Positions 1-8,101 of a DNA stretch of 48,591 nucleotides are shown in pieces. How positions within the stretch are numbered: the stretch's first letter is position 1; each line of letters begins with the position of its first letter. Position numbers and translations under genes: made by a program. The notes under the pieces are model-generated. The model was not told where the DNA came from, ran no database searches, and was given only the letters and a program-made list of their open reading frames with translations. The DNA comes from an uncultured Verrucomicrobiales bacterium (GTDB taxonomy: Bacteria; Verrucomicrobiota; Verrucomicrobiia; Verrucomicrobiales; Akkermansiaceae): positions 1 through 48,591 of the forward strand of contig CALCHQ010000009.1 of assembly GCA_937901085.1 (NCBI GenBank). The letters are read 5' to 3'.

Positions 1-48
1 GCACTAGTAATGCTGTTGCATTAATTTTCCTTACTAGAATATACCGAT

Positions 49-594
49 ATGAAAAAAATCTTTCTCGGACTCCTGGCCCTGGCGGGCATGGTAGCAGGTT
101 TCACCCTCACTTCCTGTGGCGGTGGTGGTGGAAGTGAGACTCAATATCCGCTTATTACAGGTCGCCAGCTCGTGGCAGGCAGCGGTACTGGAGCCGGCTA
201 TGTCATTTCCTTTAATCAGTATCTGGGGAATAATGCGTATGTTTGCGAGTTTGCCGATATTGCACACCATGGCACGGCTACAATCATGGTTACCCTGACC
301 CAGGCTGAACTGGATGCCAATAAGCAATACAAATCGTTTACGGCAAGCGTCAGTTCTGGTACGTTCGAGCCGAATGAAAGCATTGCTTTCTGGAGCAAGT
401 TTGCCAACTTCGGAGCGAATGTAACGCTTAGCACCGTTGTTGTGACAGAGGCTATCACCATGACCTACAATGTCGAAGATAAAACACTCAAGTGGACAGG
501 TGAGTTCGAGATTACCGGCAAGGTGGGTTCGAGTACCCTCGAAGGCACAAGTCCCTGTGCTTGCACGGATACGATGGTGATATTTAATAACTGA
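49..594 (+). CDS. putative outer-membrane lipoprotein, unknown function
   Basis: A 181-residue protein that I do not recognise. It opens with a lipoprotein signal peptide: lysines at 2-3, a hydrophobic core, then a lipobox ending Leu-Thr-Ser-Cys with the lipidated cysteine at residue 23. Five glycines follow directly, a usual flexible tether. The mature part is rich in Thr, Val and Gly and looks like a beta-sandwich, with a Cys-Ala-Cys near the C-terminus that could form a disulfide; this reading is inference. Upstream a TAGAAT at 35-40 could be a -10, but no good -35 lies 17 bp before it, so the promoter is uncertain. A strong terminator follows at 627-668, so the gene is probably monocistronic unless its operon begins left of the window. 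Confidence 0.7.
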   Translation: MKKIFLGLLALAGMVAGFTLTSCGGGGGSETQYPLITGRQLVAGSGTGAGYVISFNQYLGNNAYVCEFADIAHHGTATIMVTLTQAELDANKQYKSFTASVSSGTFEPNESIAFWSKFANFGANVTLSTVVVTEAITMTYNVEDKTLKWTGEFEITGKVGSSTLEGTSPCACTDTMVIFNN

Positions 595-626
595 CACTCT
601 CCTGGGGTTTCCCATTGAGCGTATGT

Positions 627-668
627 ATAAGAGAGGGGCAGCTGCGGCTGCCCCTCTCTTATATTTTT
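627..668. terminator. intrinsic terminator between convergent genes
   Basis: A perfect 16-bp stem (627-642 with 647-662) with a TGCG loop is followed on the plus strand by a run of five T (664-668). It ends the lipoprotein transcript and probably also stops minus-strand transcription from the M42 peptidase gene, although the minus side lacks a clean U-tract. Confidence 0.85.
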
Positions 669-684
669 CAGCATGTGCGGCGGC

Positions 685-1767
685 TTACAGCCTGTGCCGG
701 AAGTCGTCGCTGGGCTGCAGGCCTGCCACAAAGGCGACAAGGAGGTCGATGCAGCTCTGCACGTCGCGCATATCGGCTGTTTCCACCGGGCTGTGCATGT
801 AGCGCAAGGGAAGTGAGAAGCAGGTGGCCGGTACTCCGCTGCGCGAGCGGTACACCTGGTCTGTGTTGGTGCCGGTGGAGCGGCCTGTGGTTTCGCGCTG
901 CAGGGGGATGTCCTGCTCGAAGGCGAGGCGTTCCAGGCGGGCATTGAGGTTGGGGTGGCACACCGGCCCGAAGCTGAGGCAGCCGCCGCCTCCCAGACGC
1001 ACATCGCCATAGCGGCCTTTGTCGAGCGCGGGGGAGTCGGTGGCGTGGGTGACATCGAGGCAGATAGCGGCATCGGGTTTGAGCTGGAAAGCCAGCATGC
1101 CCGCGCCGACGCAGCCGATTTCTTCCTGTACGGTGTTGGCAAAGACGATGTTCCAGGCGGGACGTATGCCTTTTTCTGCCAGGGTGCGGGCTGTTTCGGC
1201 CAGAATGAAGCCGCACAGCCGGTCATCCAGCGCGCGGCAGACCAGGCGGCGGCCTTCCTGGAGCAGGAGCGGGCCGTCGCAGTACACGCCGACGCTGCCG
1301 ACGCGCAGGCCGAGGGCTTCGACTTCCTCGCGGGAGTCGCATCCGAAATCGACATAGAGTTCATGCAGCCTGGGTGCTTTTTCATCGGCTGCTGCTCCGC
1401 GCAGGTGAATGGCGGTGTTGCCGGTGATGCCGATGACTTCGCCGTCTGTTCCGATGAAGCGGATGCGGCGGCCGCGGGCGATGGCCACATCGCTGCCGCC
1501 GACGCGTTCGACGCGGGCGAAGCCCTGGTCGTCGATGTAGCGGATGGAGAAGCCGATTTCATCGGCATGGGCATCGAGCATCAGCGTGGGGGCCTGCGTG
1601 TCTGCGGCGCGCAGGATAGCCCAGGTGGAGCCGTAGGCATCGCACTGCACCTCATCGGTGTAGGGGCGGATGTAGCTGGCCCAGAGGCGCTGGGCATCCA
1701 TTTCCAGCCCGGTGGGGGCGGGAGTTTCCAGGTATTCGCTTAAGAAATCGGCAGATTGTTCGTTCAT
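685..1767 (-). CDS. M42-family metalloaminopeptidase
   Basis: A 360-residue cytosolic M42 peptidase (glutamyl-aminopeptidase/tetrahedral aminopeptidase family), which trims N-terminal residues from peptides as a large oligomer with two metal ions. The family's metal-binding and catalytic positions are visible: His67 in DAHADEIG, Asp182 in ALDDR, the Glu pair 215-216 in VQEEIG, Asp238 in CLDVTH and His325 in RYMHSP. Length is typical. The start at 1767 gives a normal N-terminus. It lies downstream of purD but is separated from it by a terminator (1785-1821), and no convincing promoter of its own is visible, so expression may rely on read-through. A second M42 gene lies at 9483-10523. Substrate specificity cannot be read from sequence. 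Confidence 0.9.
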   Translation of the reverse strand: MNEQSADFLSEYLETPAPTGLEMDAQRLWASYIRPYTDEVQCDAYGSTWAILRAADTQAPTLMLDAHADEIGFSIRYIDDQGFARVERVGGSDVAIARGRRIRFIGTDGEVIGITGNTAIHLRGAAADEKAPRLHELYVDFGCDSREEVEALGLRVGSVGVYCDGPLLLQEGRRLVCRALDDRLCGFILAETARTLAEKGIRPAWNIVFANTVQEEIGCVGAGMLAFQLKPDAAICLDVTHATDSPALDKGRYGDVRLGGGGCLSFGPVCHPNLNARLERLAFEQDIPLQRETTGRSTGTNTDQVYRSRSGVPATCFSLPLRYMHSPVETADMRDVQSCIDLLVAFVAGLQPSDDFRHRL

Positions 1768-1784
1768 GGTGATGGCGTGGGTGG

Positions 1785-1821
1785 GTGAAAAAGAAAAACA
1801 CCGGTGCAGGGCACCGGTGTT
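1785..1821 (-). terminator. intrinsic terminator after purD
   Basis: An 11-bp stem (1797-1807 with 1811-1821) with a 3-nt loop is followed on the minus strand by a T-rich tract (TTTTTCTTTTTC, the complement of 1786-1797). Confidence 0.85.
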
Positions 1822-1838
1822 GTGAAAGGGGGTGTTGC

Positions 1839-3083
1839 TTACATGTTGGCGTAGCCGATGTCGCTGCGGCGCTGGGAACCTGCGAAATCGACCTTGGCAG
1901 CCTCTGCATGGGCGCGGGTGCGGGCTTCATCGAGCGTGTCGCCCTGAGCCACGATGGCCAGCACGCGGCCGCCTGCGGTGACCCAGCCTTCGGGAGTGAG
2001 CCTGGTGCCGCAATGGAAGACGCGGGCGGCGCAGTTTTCCAGCCCGGAGATGAGGTCGCCGTTGTGGGAGCTGGCAGGATAGCCGGCGCTGGCCAGGATG
2101 CAGCAGATGCTCCAGCCTTCATTGAAGGAGATGAGTTCAGGCGCGAAATCACCTTGCGCGCCTTTGAGACAGAAGGTGGCCAGGTCGCCCTGCAGCAGGG
2201 GCATGACGGCTTCGCATTCGGGGTCGCCAAAGCGGCAGTTGTATTCGATGACCTTGGGGCCCTGCGGGGTGAGCATGAGGCCGAAGTAGAGGAAGCCGCG
2301 GTAGGGCAGTCCGTCGGCCAGCAGCCCCTTGACGGTGGGGGCGACGATGCTTTCTTCGATGGTCTTGAGGAGTTCGGTGCTGGCCAGCTGGCGGGAGGCC
2401 ACTGCACCCATGCCGCCGGTGTTCGGGCCGGCATCTCCTGCTTCCAGGCGCTTGTAGTCGCGGGCCGGGCAGAGGATGAGGTACTTGTCGTCGCAGATGG
2501 CGCCGAAGATGGAGATTTCCGGGCCGGTGAGGAATTCCTCCACCAGCAGACGGCCTGCGCCGAAGCGCTTCTGGATAAAGACTTCGTTGAGGAATTCCTC
2601 GGCGCTGGCGGCATCGGGGCAGACGGCTACGCCCTTGCCGGCGGCCAGGCCATCGAATTTGAGTACGGTGGGGTACTGGCCGTTGATGGCGGCGATGGCT
2701 TCTTCGTAGCTTTCAACAGCGGTGGCCATGCCGGTGGGAATGTTGTGGCGCAGAAGGAAGTTTTTGGCGAATTCCTTGGAGGCTTCCAGCTGGGCGCTTT
2801 CTTTCTGCGGCCCCCAGCAGGGGATGCCGGCCTGGGCGCAGCGGTTGGCAAGGCCTTCTTCCTTGACCAGATAGCTTTCTTCGCCAGCGACGCAGAGGTC
2901 AATCTGGTGTTCCTTCATCCACAGGATGAGGGAGTCAAGGCTGTCGGCTTCGATGCGGGTGGCGATGCGGCAAATGGCATCGCTGCCGGGGAAGGTGAAG
3001 AGTTCGGGCTTGCACGGGCTGGCGGCCAGGGTCTCTACCAGAGCCTGCTCGCGCCCACCTTTTCCGATGACGGCTATTTTCAT
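1839..3083 (-). CDS. purD: phosphoribosylamine--glycine ligase (GAR synthetase)
   Basis: Joins glycine to 5-phosphoribosylamine with ATP, the second step of de novo purine synthesis, in the cytosol. The 414-residue protein begins MKIAVIGKGGREQAL, the family's N-terminal glycine-rich segment. Here the usual His of GGREHAL is Gln, and Lys replaces the common Asn before the two glycines. The ATP-grasp region carries VEEFLTGPEISIFG, a PNTGGMGA segment and the signature NCRFGDPECEAVMPLL. The frame stays open upstream to 3224, but that extension overlaps the preceding transpeptidase gene and is proline-rich; the ATG at 3083 matches the family start. It lies 41 bp downstream of the transpeptidase, suggesting one transcript from the GT2 gene onward, closed by the terminator at 1785-1821. 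Confidence 0.96.
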   Translation of the reverse strand: MKIAVIGKGGREQALVETLAASPCKPELFTFPGSDAICRIATRIEADSLDSLILWMKEHQIDLCVAGEESYLVKEEGLANRCAQAGIPCWGPQKESAQLEASKEFAKNFLLRHNIPTGMATAVESYEEAIAAINGQYPTVLKFDGLAAGKGVAVCPDAASAEEFLNEVFIQKRFGAGRLLVEEFLTGPEISIFGAICDDKYLILCPARDYKRLEAGDAGPNTGGMGAVASRQLASTELLKTIEESIVAPTVKGLLADGLPYRGFLYFGLMLTPQGPKVIEYNCRFGDPECEAVMPLLQGDLATFCLKGAQGDFAPELISFNEGWSICCILASAGYPASSHNGDLISGLENCAARVFHCGTRLTPEGWVTAGGRVLAIVAQGDTLDEARTRAHAEAAKVDFAGSQRRSDIGYANM

Positions 3084-3124
3084 ATAGAGGAATGGGGGAG
3101 GGGTGATGAAAGGAAAAAAGAGAA

Positions 3125-3934
3125 TCAGCGGCGGCGCTTCCGGAGCGCCAGACGCGAACTCTTGCCGCGCACAGAGCGTTTTTTGAAGCGGGAGCTGGAG
3201 GCCAGGTTGCTGCGGCGGGACCAATGGTGCTTGCCACGGCTTCGGAAGCGCCGGGTGGGGCGCAGGCCGTCCACCGGGAGTTTTGCCACCATTTCCTTGG
3301 GAATGCTGATGCTGTTCCTGGAGTTGTCCTGCCCGGCCTTGAGGTAGGTTTCCTGGGTGCAGCTTTCAATGGCTACCGGCATGCCACGGTGTACGCGGCC
3401 GAAGAGGTCAACGATGTCGTCGCTCTTCATGCGGATGCAGCCGTAGGAGGCCGGGCGGCCGATGTAGCGTTCCTCCGGGGTGCCGTGAATGTAGATGCGG
3501 CGGCGGTGGGTGGAATGGTTGTTCTGCTCCATGCCGGCGAGCTGGATGACGCGGGTGACGACGGGGTCGCGTCCGGCGGCATCGACATCCACGACTTCGC
3601 CTGTGGGTTTGCAGCCCTTGAATACCATGCCGGTGGGCTGGCCTTCACCATTTTTCTGGGAAATGGCGTGCAGACCCAGGGGGGTCTGGTGGCTGCCGTT
3701 GACATTGCCGATGCCGAACTTGGAGGAGCTGATGCTGTAATCCTTGACTTTCTTGCCAGCTTTGAAAACAGTTAGCTTCTGGTCGCTGAGGGTGACGGCC
3801 ACGCCATCGCGCACGACCCCCTGCGGCGGGATGTCCTCGGCGTAAAGCTTCTTCCCCGTGCGGAGGAGGGAGCAGGAGGATAAGGCGGCTGCCAGCAGGC
3901 TGAGGGCAAGGAGGGTTCTGAAGCTTCGGGGCAT
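3125..3934 (-). CDS. lipoprotein L,D-transpeptidase (YkuD) with basic C-terminal tail
   Basis: A 269-residue YkuD enzyme, expected to form 3-3 peptidoglycan cross-links or attach proteins to the wall in the periplasm. A signal peptide ends in Leu-Ser-Ser-Cys, placing the lipidated Cys at 21. The catalytic motif is intact: His150 in IYIHGTPEERYIG, then SYGCIRM with nucleophile Cys166. After the domain, from about residue 225 to the end at 269, comes an Arg/Lys/Ser-rich tail with almost no acidic residues, unusual for the family. It might bind anionic wall or membrane polymers (inference). It sits between the GT2 gene (31 bp upstream) and purD (41 bp downstream), probably in one operon. Confidence 0.92.
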   Translation of the reverse strand: MPRSFRTLLALSLLAAALSSCSLLRTGKKLYAEDIPPQGVVRDGVAVTLSDQKLTVFKAGKKVKDYSISSSKFGIGNVNGSHQTPLGLHAISQKNGEGQPTGMVFKGCKPTGEVVDVDAAGRDPVVTRVIQLAGMEQNNHSTHRRRIYIHGTPEERYIGRPASYGCIRMKSDDIVDLFGRVHRGMPVAIESCTQETYLKAGQDNSRNSISIPKEMVAKLPVDGLRPTRRFRSRGKHHWSRRSNLASSSRFKKRSVRGKSSRLALRKRRR

Positions 3935-3965
3935 GTCGGGCGTTTGAGTGTGTGTGTCAGGGGAA

Positions 3966-5498
3966 TCAGACGGTGCGGGCGGCTTTGCGCTTCTGGATGA
4001 CGCCGTCTACCAGGCGGGCAATGGAGGCAAAGCTGGTGTAGAAGAAGCCCAGGAATGGTGTCATGAGAACGAAGGTGAGGTAGTCCCCATGGGAGAAGTT
4101 GATGTATTCCACGACGCCGAAGAAGAGGGCGAAGCAGAGTTCGAGCGCGGGTACAAGGAAGGATTTGATGGCCTTGTAGCCCTTGGCCCGCTTTTCAATG
4201 GACAGCGCGCCCTGCCGTGATTCACCGAACTTGGGGGTGCGTACGAATTCGCTCTGCTGGCCGCACATGGCTTCGATGACGGCCTTGGCGTTATTGACGG
4301 CCATGCCCACACCCAGCGCCAGCAGCGGAATGATGAGCGGGAAGACCATGTACCAGCGGCGCGGGCGTACTATCAGTTCGGCCACAATGTAGAACAGACA
4401 GACCGATACGGTGGCAAAGAAGAAGAGGGTAAAGGTGAGCAGCATCATCTGCCACTGGTCCCAGGCCCATTCACCCGTGGGGGCTACCAGCCCGGTGCAG
4501 ACCGGCATGACGAGGAAGCACAGCAGAATGAGGGCCAGGTAGGAATAGTTGCAGGTCAGGTGCGTGGTGGCTTCGAGCTTGGCTTTGAGCGGAGCGCTGG
4601 AGCGCCAGATGGTGAAGAGCATTTTGCGGCAGACCTGGATGCAGCCCTTGGTCCAGCGGTGCTGCTGAGCCTTGAAGCCGTCCATATCCACCGGCAGTTC
4701 GGCAGGGGTTTCGTAGTCGTTGAGGTAGACGAAGCGCCAGCCTTTCATCTGGGCGCGGTAGGAGAGATCCATGTCCTCGGTGATGGTGTCATGTTCCCAG
4801 CCGCCTGCATCGATGATGGTACTCTTGCGCCACATGCCGGCGGTGCCGTTGAAGGTGAAGAAACGCCCGGAGCGGTTGCGGCAGGTCTGTTCCAGCGCGA
4901 AATGGCCGTCGAGGAAGATGCTCTGCAGGCGGGTCAGGAGGTTGTAGTTGCGGTTGATGTGCGCCCAGCGGGTCTGCACGACACCAATCTGCGGGTCGGT
5001 GAAGTAGGGAACGCACACTTTCAGGATGTCCGGCTCCGGGCGGAAGTCGGCATCCAGAATCAGGAGGAATTCGCCCTTGGCCACGGCATCGGCCGCTTCC
5101 AGGGCGCCGGCCTTGAAGCCGGTGCGGTCGGTGCGGTGCAGGCAGACGATGTCAAAGCCTTGCGCGCGATAATATTCTACCTGTTGCTGGCAGAGTTCGT
5201 AGGTGTCATCGGTGGAGTCGTCGAGAATCTGGATTTCAAGTTTGTCCTTGGGGTAATCGATAGCTGTTACTTTCTTGAGCAGCCCTTCTACCACGAATTT
5301 CTCATTGAACATGGGCAGCTGAATAGTGACCATGGGCCATTCTTCCCATTGTCCCTTGGGCTGCGGTATGTCCTTGCGGTGTTTGAGGTACAGCAGCACC
5401 ATGAGCAGACGGTGACAGCCGTAACCGGACATGCCGATGAGGACGAGGAAGTAGGCGACGAGCCAGATGAAGTTGAACCAGTATTGAGACGATTCCAT
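3966..5498 (-). CDS. processive GT2 glycosyltransferase, cellulose-synthase-like
   Basis: A 510-residue inner-membrane glycosyltransferase of family GT2. One or two N-terminal membrane helices (about 9-36) precede a cytosolic catalytic domain. That domain has the cellulose synthase/hyaluronan synthase motifs in order: DDS at 93-95, DAD at 149-151, TED at 240-242 and QQHRW at 278-282. Several C-terminal membrane helices follow (about 315-485). This arrangement fits synthesis of a beta-linked polysaccharide or transfer of a single sugar to a lipid; the closest general resemblance is to CslA/glucomannan-type enzymes. No BcsB, BcsC or PilZ gene is adjacent. It is the first gene of a minus-strand unit with the L,D-transpeptidase and purD, driven from the promoter at 5585-5613. 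An AGGAA about 8 nt before the ATG could act as a ribosome binding site, rare in this window. Confidence 0.9.
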   Translation of the reverse strand: MESSQYWFNFIWLVAYFLVLIGMSGYGCHRLLMVLLYLKHRKDIPQPKGQWEEWPMVTIQLPMFNEKFVVEGLLKKVTAIDYPKDKLEIQILDDSTDDTYELCQQQVEYYRAQGFDIVCLHRTDRTGFKAGALEAADAVAKGEFLLILDADFRPEPDILKVCVPYFTDPQIGVVQTRWAHINRNYNLLTRLQSIFLDGHFALEQTCRNRSGRFFTFNGTAGMWRKSTIIDAGGWEHDTITEDMDLSYRAQMKGWRFVYLNDYETPAELPVDMDGFKAQQHRWTKGCIQVCRKMLFTIWRSSAPLKAKLEATTHLTCNYSYLALILLCFLVMPVCTGLVAPTGEWAWDQWQMMLLTFTLFFFATVSVCLFYIVAELIVRPRRWYMVFPLIIPLLALGVGMAVNNAKAVIEAMCGQQSEFVRTPKFGESRQGALSIEKRAKGYKAIKSFLVPALELCFALFFGVVEYINFSHGDYLTFVLMTPFLGFFYTSFASIARLVDGVIQKRKAARTV

Positions 5499-5571
5499 GT
5501 GGGTTTCCTGTATGGGTGATACGGGTACGTACGCGCGTGCGACGTTTTTGCGTCAGCATGCCAGCAGGTGC

Positions 5572-5599
5572 TTGACGCGGAGCGATAGTAATGTAAACT
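5572..5599 (+). promoter_or_regulatory. promoter for the secreted protein at 5638
   Basis: TTGACG (5572-5577), a 16-bp spacer, then TAAACT (5594-5599). It overlaps the divergent promoter of the GT2 gene. Confidence 0.6.
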
Positions 5600-5613
5600 G
5601 GGTATCGAGTCAA
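5585..5613 (-). promoter_or_regulatory. promoter for the GT2 gene
   Basis: On the minus strand, TTGACT (5608-5613), a 17-bp spacer, and TACTAT (5585-5590). Predicted 5' leader about 80 nt. It overlaps the plus-strand promoter at 5572-5599, so the two polymerases should exclude each other. Confidence 0.7.
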
Positions 5614-5637
5614 GTCTAAATTAACAGCCCCGCAGCC

Positions 5638-6570
5638 ATGTTGAAATGCTTCCCTTTGTCCGTTTTGTCATTCGCTTCTGCCTTGAGTCTGCCCCTTGTG
5701 CAGGCGCAGGAAATGTCTGATTACAGCGAGGAACTTGTTGAAACGGTGGTGGGAGGTATGCCGGAGGGGGTGCTGGGGCAGGAGCAGCTGCGCCGCCCCG
5801 GTGAGGTGCCCGCCATGTTCCGCGATGATGAGCTGCTGGATGATTCGCATTCGAACCAGGAGCTGGGCATCAATGTGTATACTGCTCCTTCCATCAGCAA
5901 GATTTTTGCCCAGCTGGATTACCTGCCCGCCATACCGGAGGATTATGTGCTGCGCCGTCGCCCGGAGAATTTGCCGCTGGATGCAGGCAAGCTGGCTCTG
6001 GAGATGGGCTTCCTGATGGCCGATGGCTTCATTGCCGTGCGGAGCGGGCACATGAACGATATCAAGCCGATTGCGCTGGACCTGACGCGCTATGGCAAGG
6101 CTATGGGTGTTGGCGATAAGATGAATGCCTATTCGGCAGGCCTGCTGGAGCATGCGGAAAAAGGCCAGCTGGAGGAGTTCAAGCGCATCCTGGCCTCTAC
6201 CCAGAGTGCGGTGAATGAGGAGCTTACGGCCTTGCGCGACCCGGATCTGGCGCATCTGCTGGCGCTGGGTGGCTGGGTGCGCGCGCTGGAAGCCTCTGCC
6301 GCCGCGATTGAGAATAAGTTTGAGGCTGATTACGCCATGGTGGTGTTTTACCCGGATGCCCCCGCTTATTTTGATGAGATTCTGCAGGGGGTGATGCCGC
6401 GTACGGCTAAGCGCCTCAAGGTGGATGAGCTGAGCCGCCTGCTGCAGCGGCTGGCTGGAGCTATGCGTCTGCAGGCGGGTGAAGCACCCACCCCGGAAAA
6501 GGTGCGTGCCATCCGGGAGATTGCTGCCCGTATATCGACCCTTGCGGTGGGTGAAGGCTATGAACACTGA
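5638..6570 (+). CDS. secreted protein of unknown function
   Basis: A 310-residue protein that I do not recognise. It begins with a signal peptide (positive start, Leu/Ser/Ala-rich core) ending in VQA-QE, a good signal peptidase I site near residue 23, so it is probably periplasmic. The mature protein looks mainly helical, with Leu, Ala and Glu spread in amphipathic patterns, and has no cysteine or obvious catalytic motif. The last codons overlap by 11 bp with the start of the ApaG-domain gene, implying translational coupling. Transcribed from the promoter at 5572-5599, divergent from the GT2 polysaccharide gene; a link to that pathway is only suggested by position. Confidence 0.75.
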   Translation: MLKCFPLSVLSFASALSLPLVQAQEMSDYSEELVETVVGGMPEGVLGQEQLRRPGEVPAMFRDDELLDDSHSNQELGINVYTAPSISKIFAQLDYLPAIPEDYVLRRRPENLPLDAGKLALEMGFLMADGFIAVRSGHMNDIKPIALDLTRYGKAMGVGDKMNAYSAGLLEHAEKGQLEEFKRILASTQSAVNEELTALRDPDLAHLLALGGWVRALEASAAAIENKFEADYAMVVFYPDAPAYFDEILQGVMPRTAKRLKVDELSRLLQRLAGAMRLQAGEAPTPEKVRAIREIAARISTLAVGEGYEH

Positions 6571-6952
6571 TGCCCAGAGCCTGCCGGTCTATGCTCCGCT
6601 GGAGCTGCGCCTGATGATGTCCGGGGTGCAGGCGATGCGCCGCCCCCGGCCGGTGTACCGTTCGCTTTTCCGCATCAGTATCTGCAATATGGGGAATACC
6701 CCTGTTCGCCTGCATGGGCGCAAGTGGACCCTGCGCGAGCGTAACGGCAATACCCGTATCATCGAGGCAGCCGGCATTTTCAATGAGACTCCCGTGCTGC
6801 AGCCCGGCGCGGTGTTTGCGTGCAGCGGGACGCAGGAGTTTGATACCCCGCCGGTGGCAATGGAACTGCGCCTGTTCGGGACGGATGAGTTGGGGACTCC
6901 CTTTATTTCTGCTCCGCTGCGCTTTCCCCGCAGTTGTTTCCAGCACAAGTGA
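6560..6952 (+). CDS. ApaG-domain protein
   Basis: A 130-residue protein whose body (about 32-122) matches the ApaG/CorD beta-sandwich. It has the PVYRSLFRISICNMG segment, the R-K-W-T-L of the usual RHW-x-I/L motif (here Arg-Lys-Trp at 54-56), and the PVLQPGAVFACSGT segment corresponding to the family's QP-x-L-x-PGE-x-F-x-Y-x-SG. ApaG domains are phosphate- or protein-binding modules of uncertain function. I chose the ATG at 6560, inside the end of the preceding gene (ATGAACACTGA overlap); the frame continues upstream to 6479 but only inside that gene. The 3' end overlaps the convergent dus gene by 50 bp. Confidence 0.75.
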   Translation: MNTDAQSLPVYAPLELRLMMSGVQAMRRPRPVYRSLFRISICNMGNTPVRLHGRKWTLRERNGNTRIIEAAGIFNETPVLQPGAVFACSGTQEFDTPPVAMELRLFGTDELGTPFISAPLRFPRSCFQHK

Positions 6953-7874
6953 CGGGTGCGTGCAGGAGGCGTTCCATTTCGGATACGCTGGTGCAGCGGC
7001 GCAGCTGGTATTCCTGGCTTGGGGTGAAATCGGGGTAGCAGAAGGCCAGGTATTTCTTCAGGCGGTTGCAATGCCCCTTTTCGGTGCGTTTGTGCAGGAG
7101 GATGCGCCCGGTTTCTTCGATGAGGATGCTGTAATACTGGAGCATTTCATCGCGCGTGGGGGCAGCGCCGCCTTTCAGTTCGCGGAAGAGGTAGGGGTTG
7201 CGTACGGCTCCGCGACCAATCATGAGCCCGGCTGCCCCGGTCTGTTGCAGGCAGTCCATGGCCTGCTGCCGGGTACCGATGTCGCCATTGGCCAGCACCG
7301 GGCAGGAAAGATGCTGCACGGCCTGGCGCACATAGCTGAAATCGGGCGTGCCACCGTATAATTGCCTGCGCGTGCGGGCGTGGATTCCTACTTCGTCGGG
7401 GGCTGCCTGTTGCAGGAGTTCCAGGATGCAGGGGAAATCGGCCTGGGCGTTGTCCCAGCCCAGGCGGCATTTGACGCTGAACTGCCTGGCGGGCAAGGCG
7501 GCGCGCAGCTGGATCAGGATGTCGGCAAAGCGGGGGAAATCCCGTAGCAGGCCGGCACCTGCTCCGTGGCGGTTTACCAGCGGCGAGGGGCAGCCGGCGT
7601 TGAGGTTGATGCCGGAGACACCGGGGCGTGCCAGCAGCATGGCGGCATCGCGCAGCAGGGCAGCAGGTTCGCTCCCGGCCAGCTGGGCGAGGATGGGGAC
7701 GCCGGTTTCGTTTTCATCGATGCAGCGCAGGTTGTGTTCCGCCAAGGCACAGGTGGTGGGGGTGCTGCGGAAATAGGCTGTGATGAATACATCCGGCAGG
7801 GAACCGATACGGTGCAGCGTCCGCATGAAGGCCAGGTCGGTAACATCCTGCATGGGGGCCAGAGCCAGTTTCAT
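6903..7874 (-). CDS. dus: tRNA-dihydrouridine synthase
   Basis: A 323-residue flavoenzyme that reduces uridines in the D-loop of tRNA using NADPH and FMN. The N-terminal APMQDVTD segment is the family's flavin-binding start. The catalytic cysteine is Cys95 in NLNAGCPSP, and SVKCRLGWD, VGIHARTRRQLYGG and VLANGDIG follow in the expected order, ending with the small helical domain. Which Dus subfamily (A, B or C) it belongs to is unclear; the ITAYFRST segment is closest to DusC-like proteins. The promoter at 7881-7909 places transcription within a few nt of the ATG. Confidence 0.93.
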   Translation of the reverse strand: MKLALAPMQDVTDLAFMRTLHRIGSLPDVFITAYFRSTPTTCALAEHNLRCIDENETGVPILAQLAGSEPAALLRDAAMLLARPGVSGINLNAGCPSPLVNRHGAGAGLLRDFPRFADILIQLRAALPARQFSVKCRLGWDNAQADFPCILELLQQAAPDEVGIHARTRRQLYGGTPDFSYVRQAVQHLSCPVLANGDIGTRQQAMDCLQQTGAAGLMIGRGAVRNPYLFRELKGGAAPTRDEMLQYYSILIEETGRILLHKRTEKGHCNRLKKYLAFCYPDFTPSQEYQLRRCTSVSEMERLLHAPVTCAGNNCGESAAEQK

Positions 7875-7880
7875 GCGCCC

Positions 7881-7909
7881 ATGCTACCATGTGCGGCTGT
7901 GCTTGGCAA
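7881..7909 (-). promoter_or_regulatory. promoter for dus, abutting the start codon
   Basis: Minus strand TTGCCA (7904-7909), 17 bp, TAGCAT (7881-7886). Only 6 nt separate the -10 from the ATG at 7874, so the mRNA should be leaderless or nearly so. Confidence 0.65.
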
Positions 7910-8004
7910 GAGATATCAGCTTCTGCGGCAGGGACCCGCGCCGCTTTCACGCAGGCCGGGGAGCCTGTTGAATGTGAAAATATTGAACCGGAAGCTGAAT
8001 GAGC

Positions 8005-8033
8005 TTGACAAAAGTTCCGGATGAGTGCATAAA
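8005..8033 (+). promoter_or_regulatory. possible promoter for the L,D-transpeptidase pair
   Basis: A consensus TTGACA (8005-8010), 17 bp, then CATAAA (8028-8033), which is a weak -10. Predicted leader about 60 nt. The rest of 7910-8101 shows no gene. Confidence 0.45.
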
Positions 8034-8101
8034 TGCCGTAACCTGGTCCTACGCTTTTCTTAAATAAGACCTGCCGTTCATCAGATTAATCCGCTCTTTC
8101 T

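Noticed and set aside
35..40. TAGAAT before the first lipoprotein as another leaderless-type promoter
   Set aside because: The -35 at 17 bp spacing (GCTGTT) is poor, and TTGCAT lies at the wrong distance (13 bp), so it was left out of the leaderless set.
955..1743. Plus-strand frame opposite the first M42 peptidase
   Set aside because: Antisense shadow, rich in Ala/Gly/Asp, with no signal or motif; the minus-strand peptidase carries all family residues.
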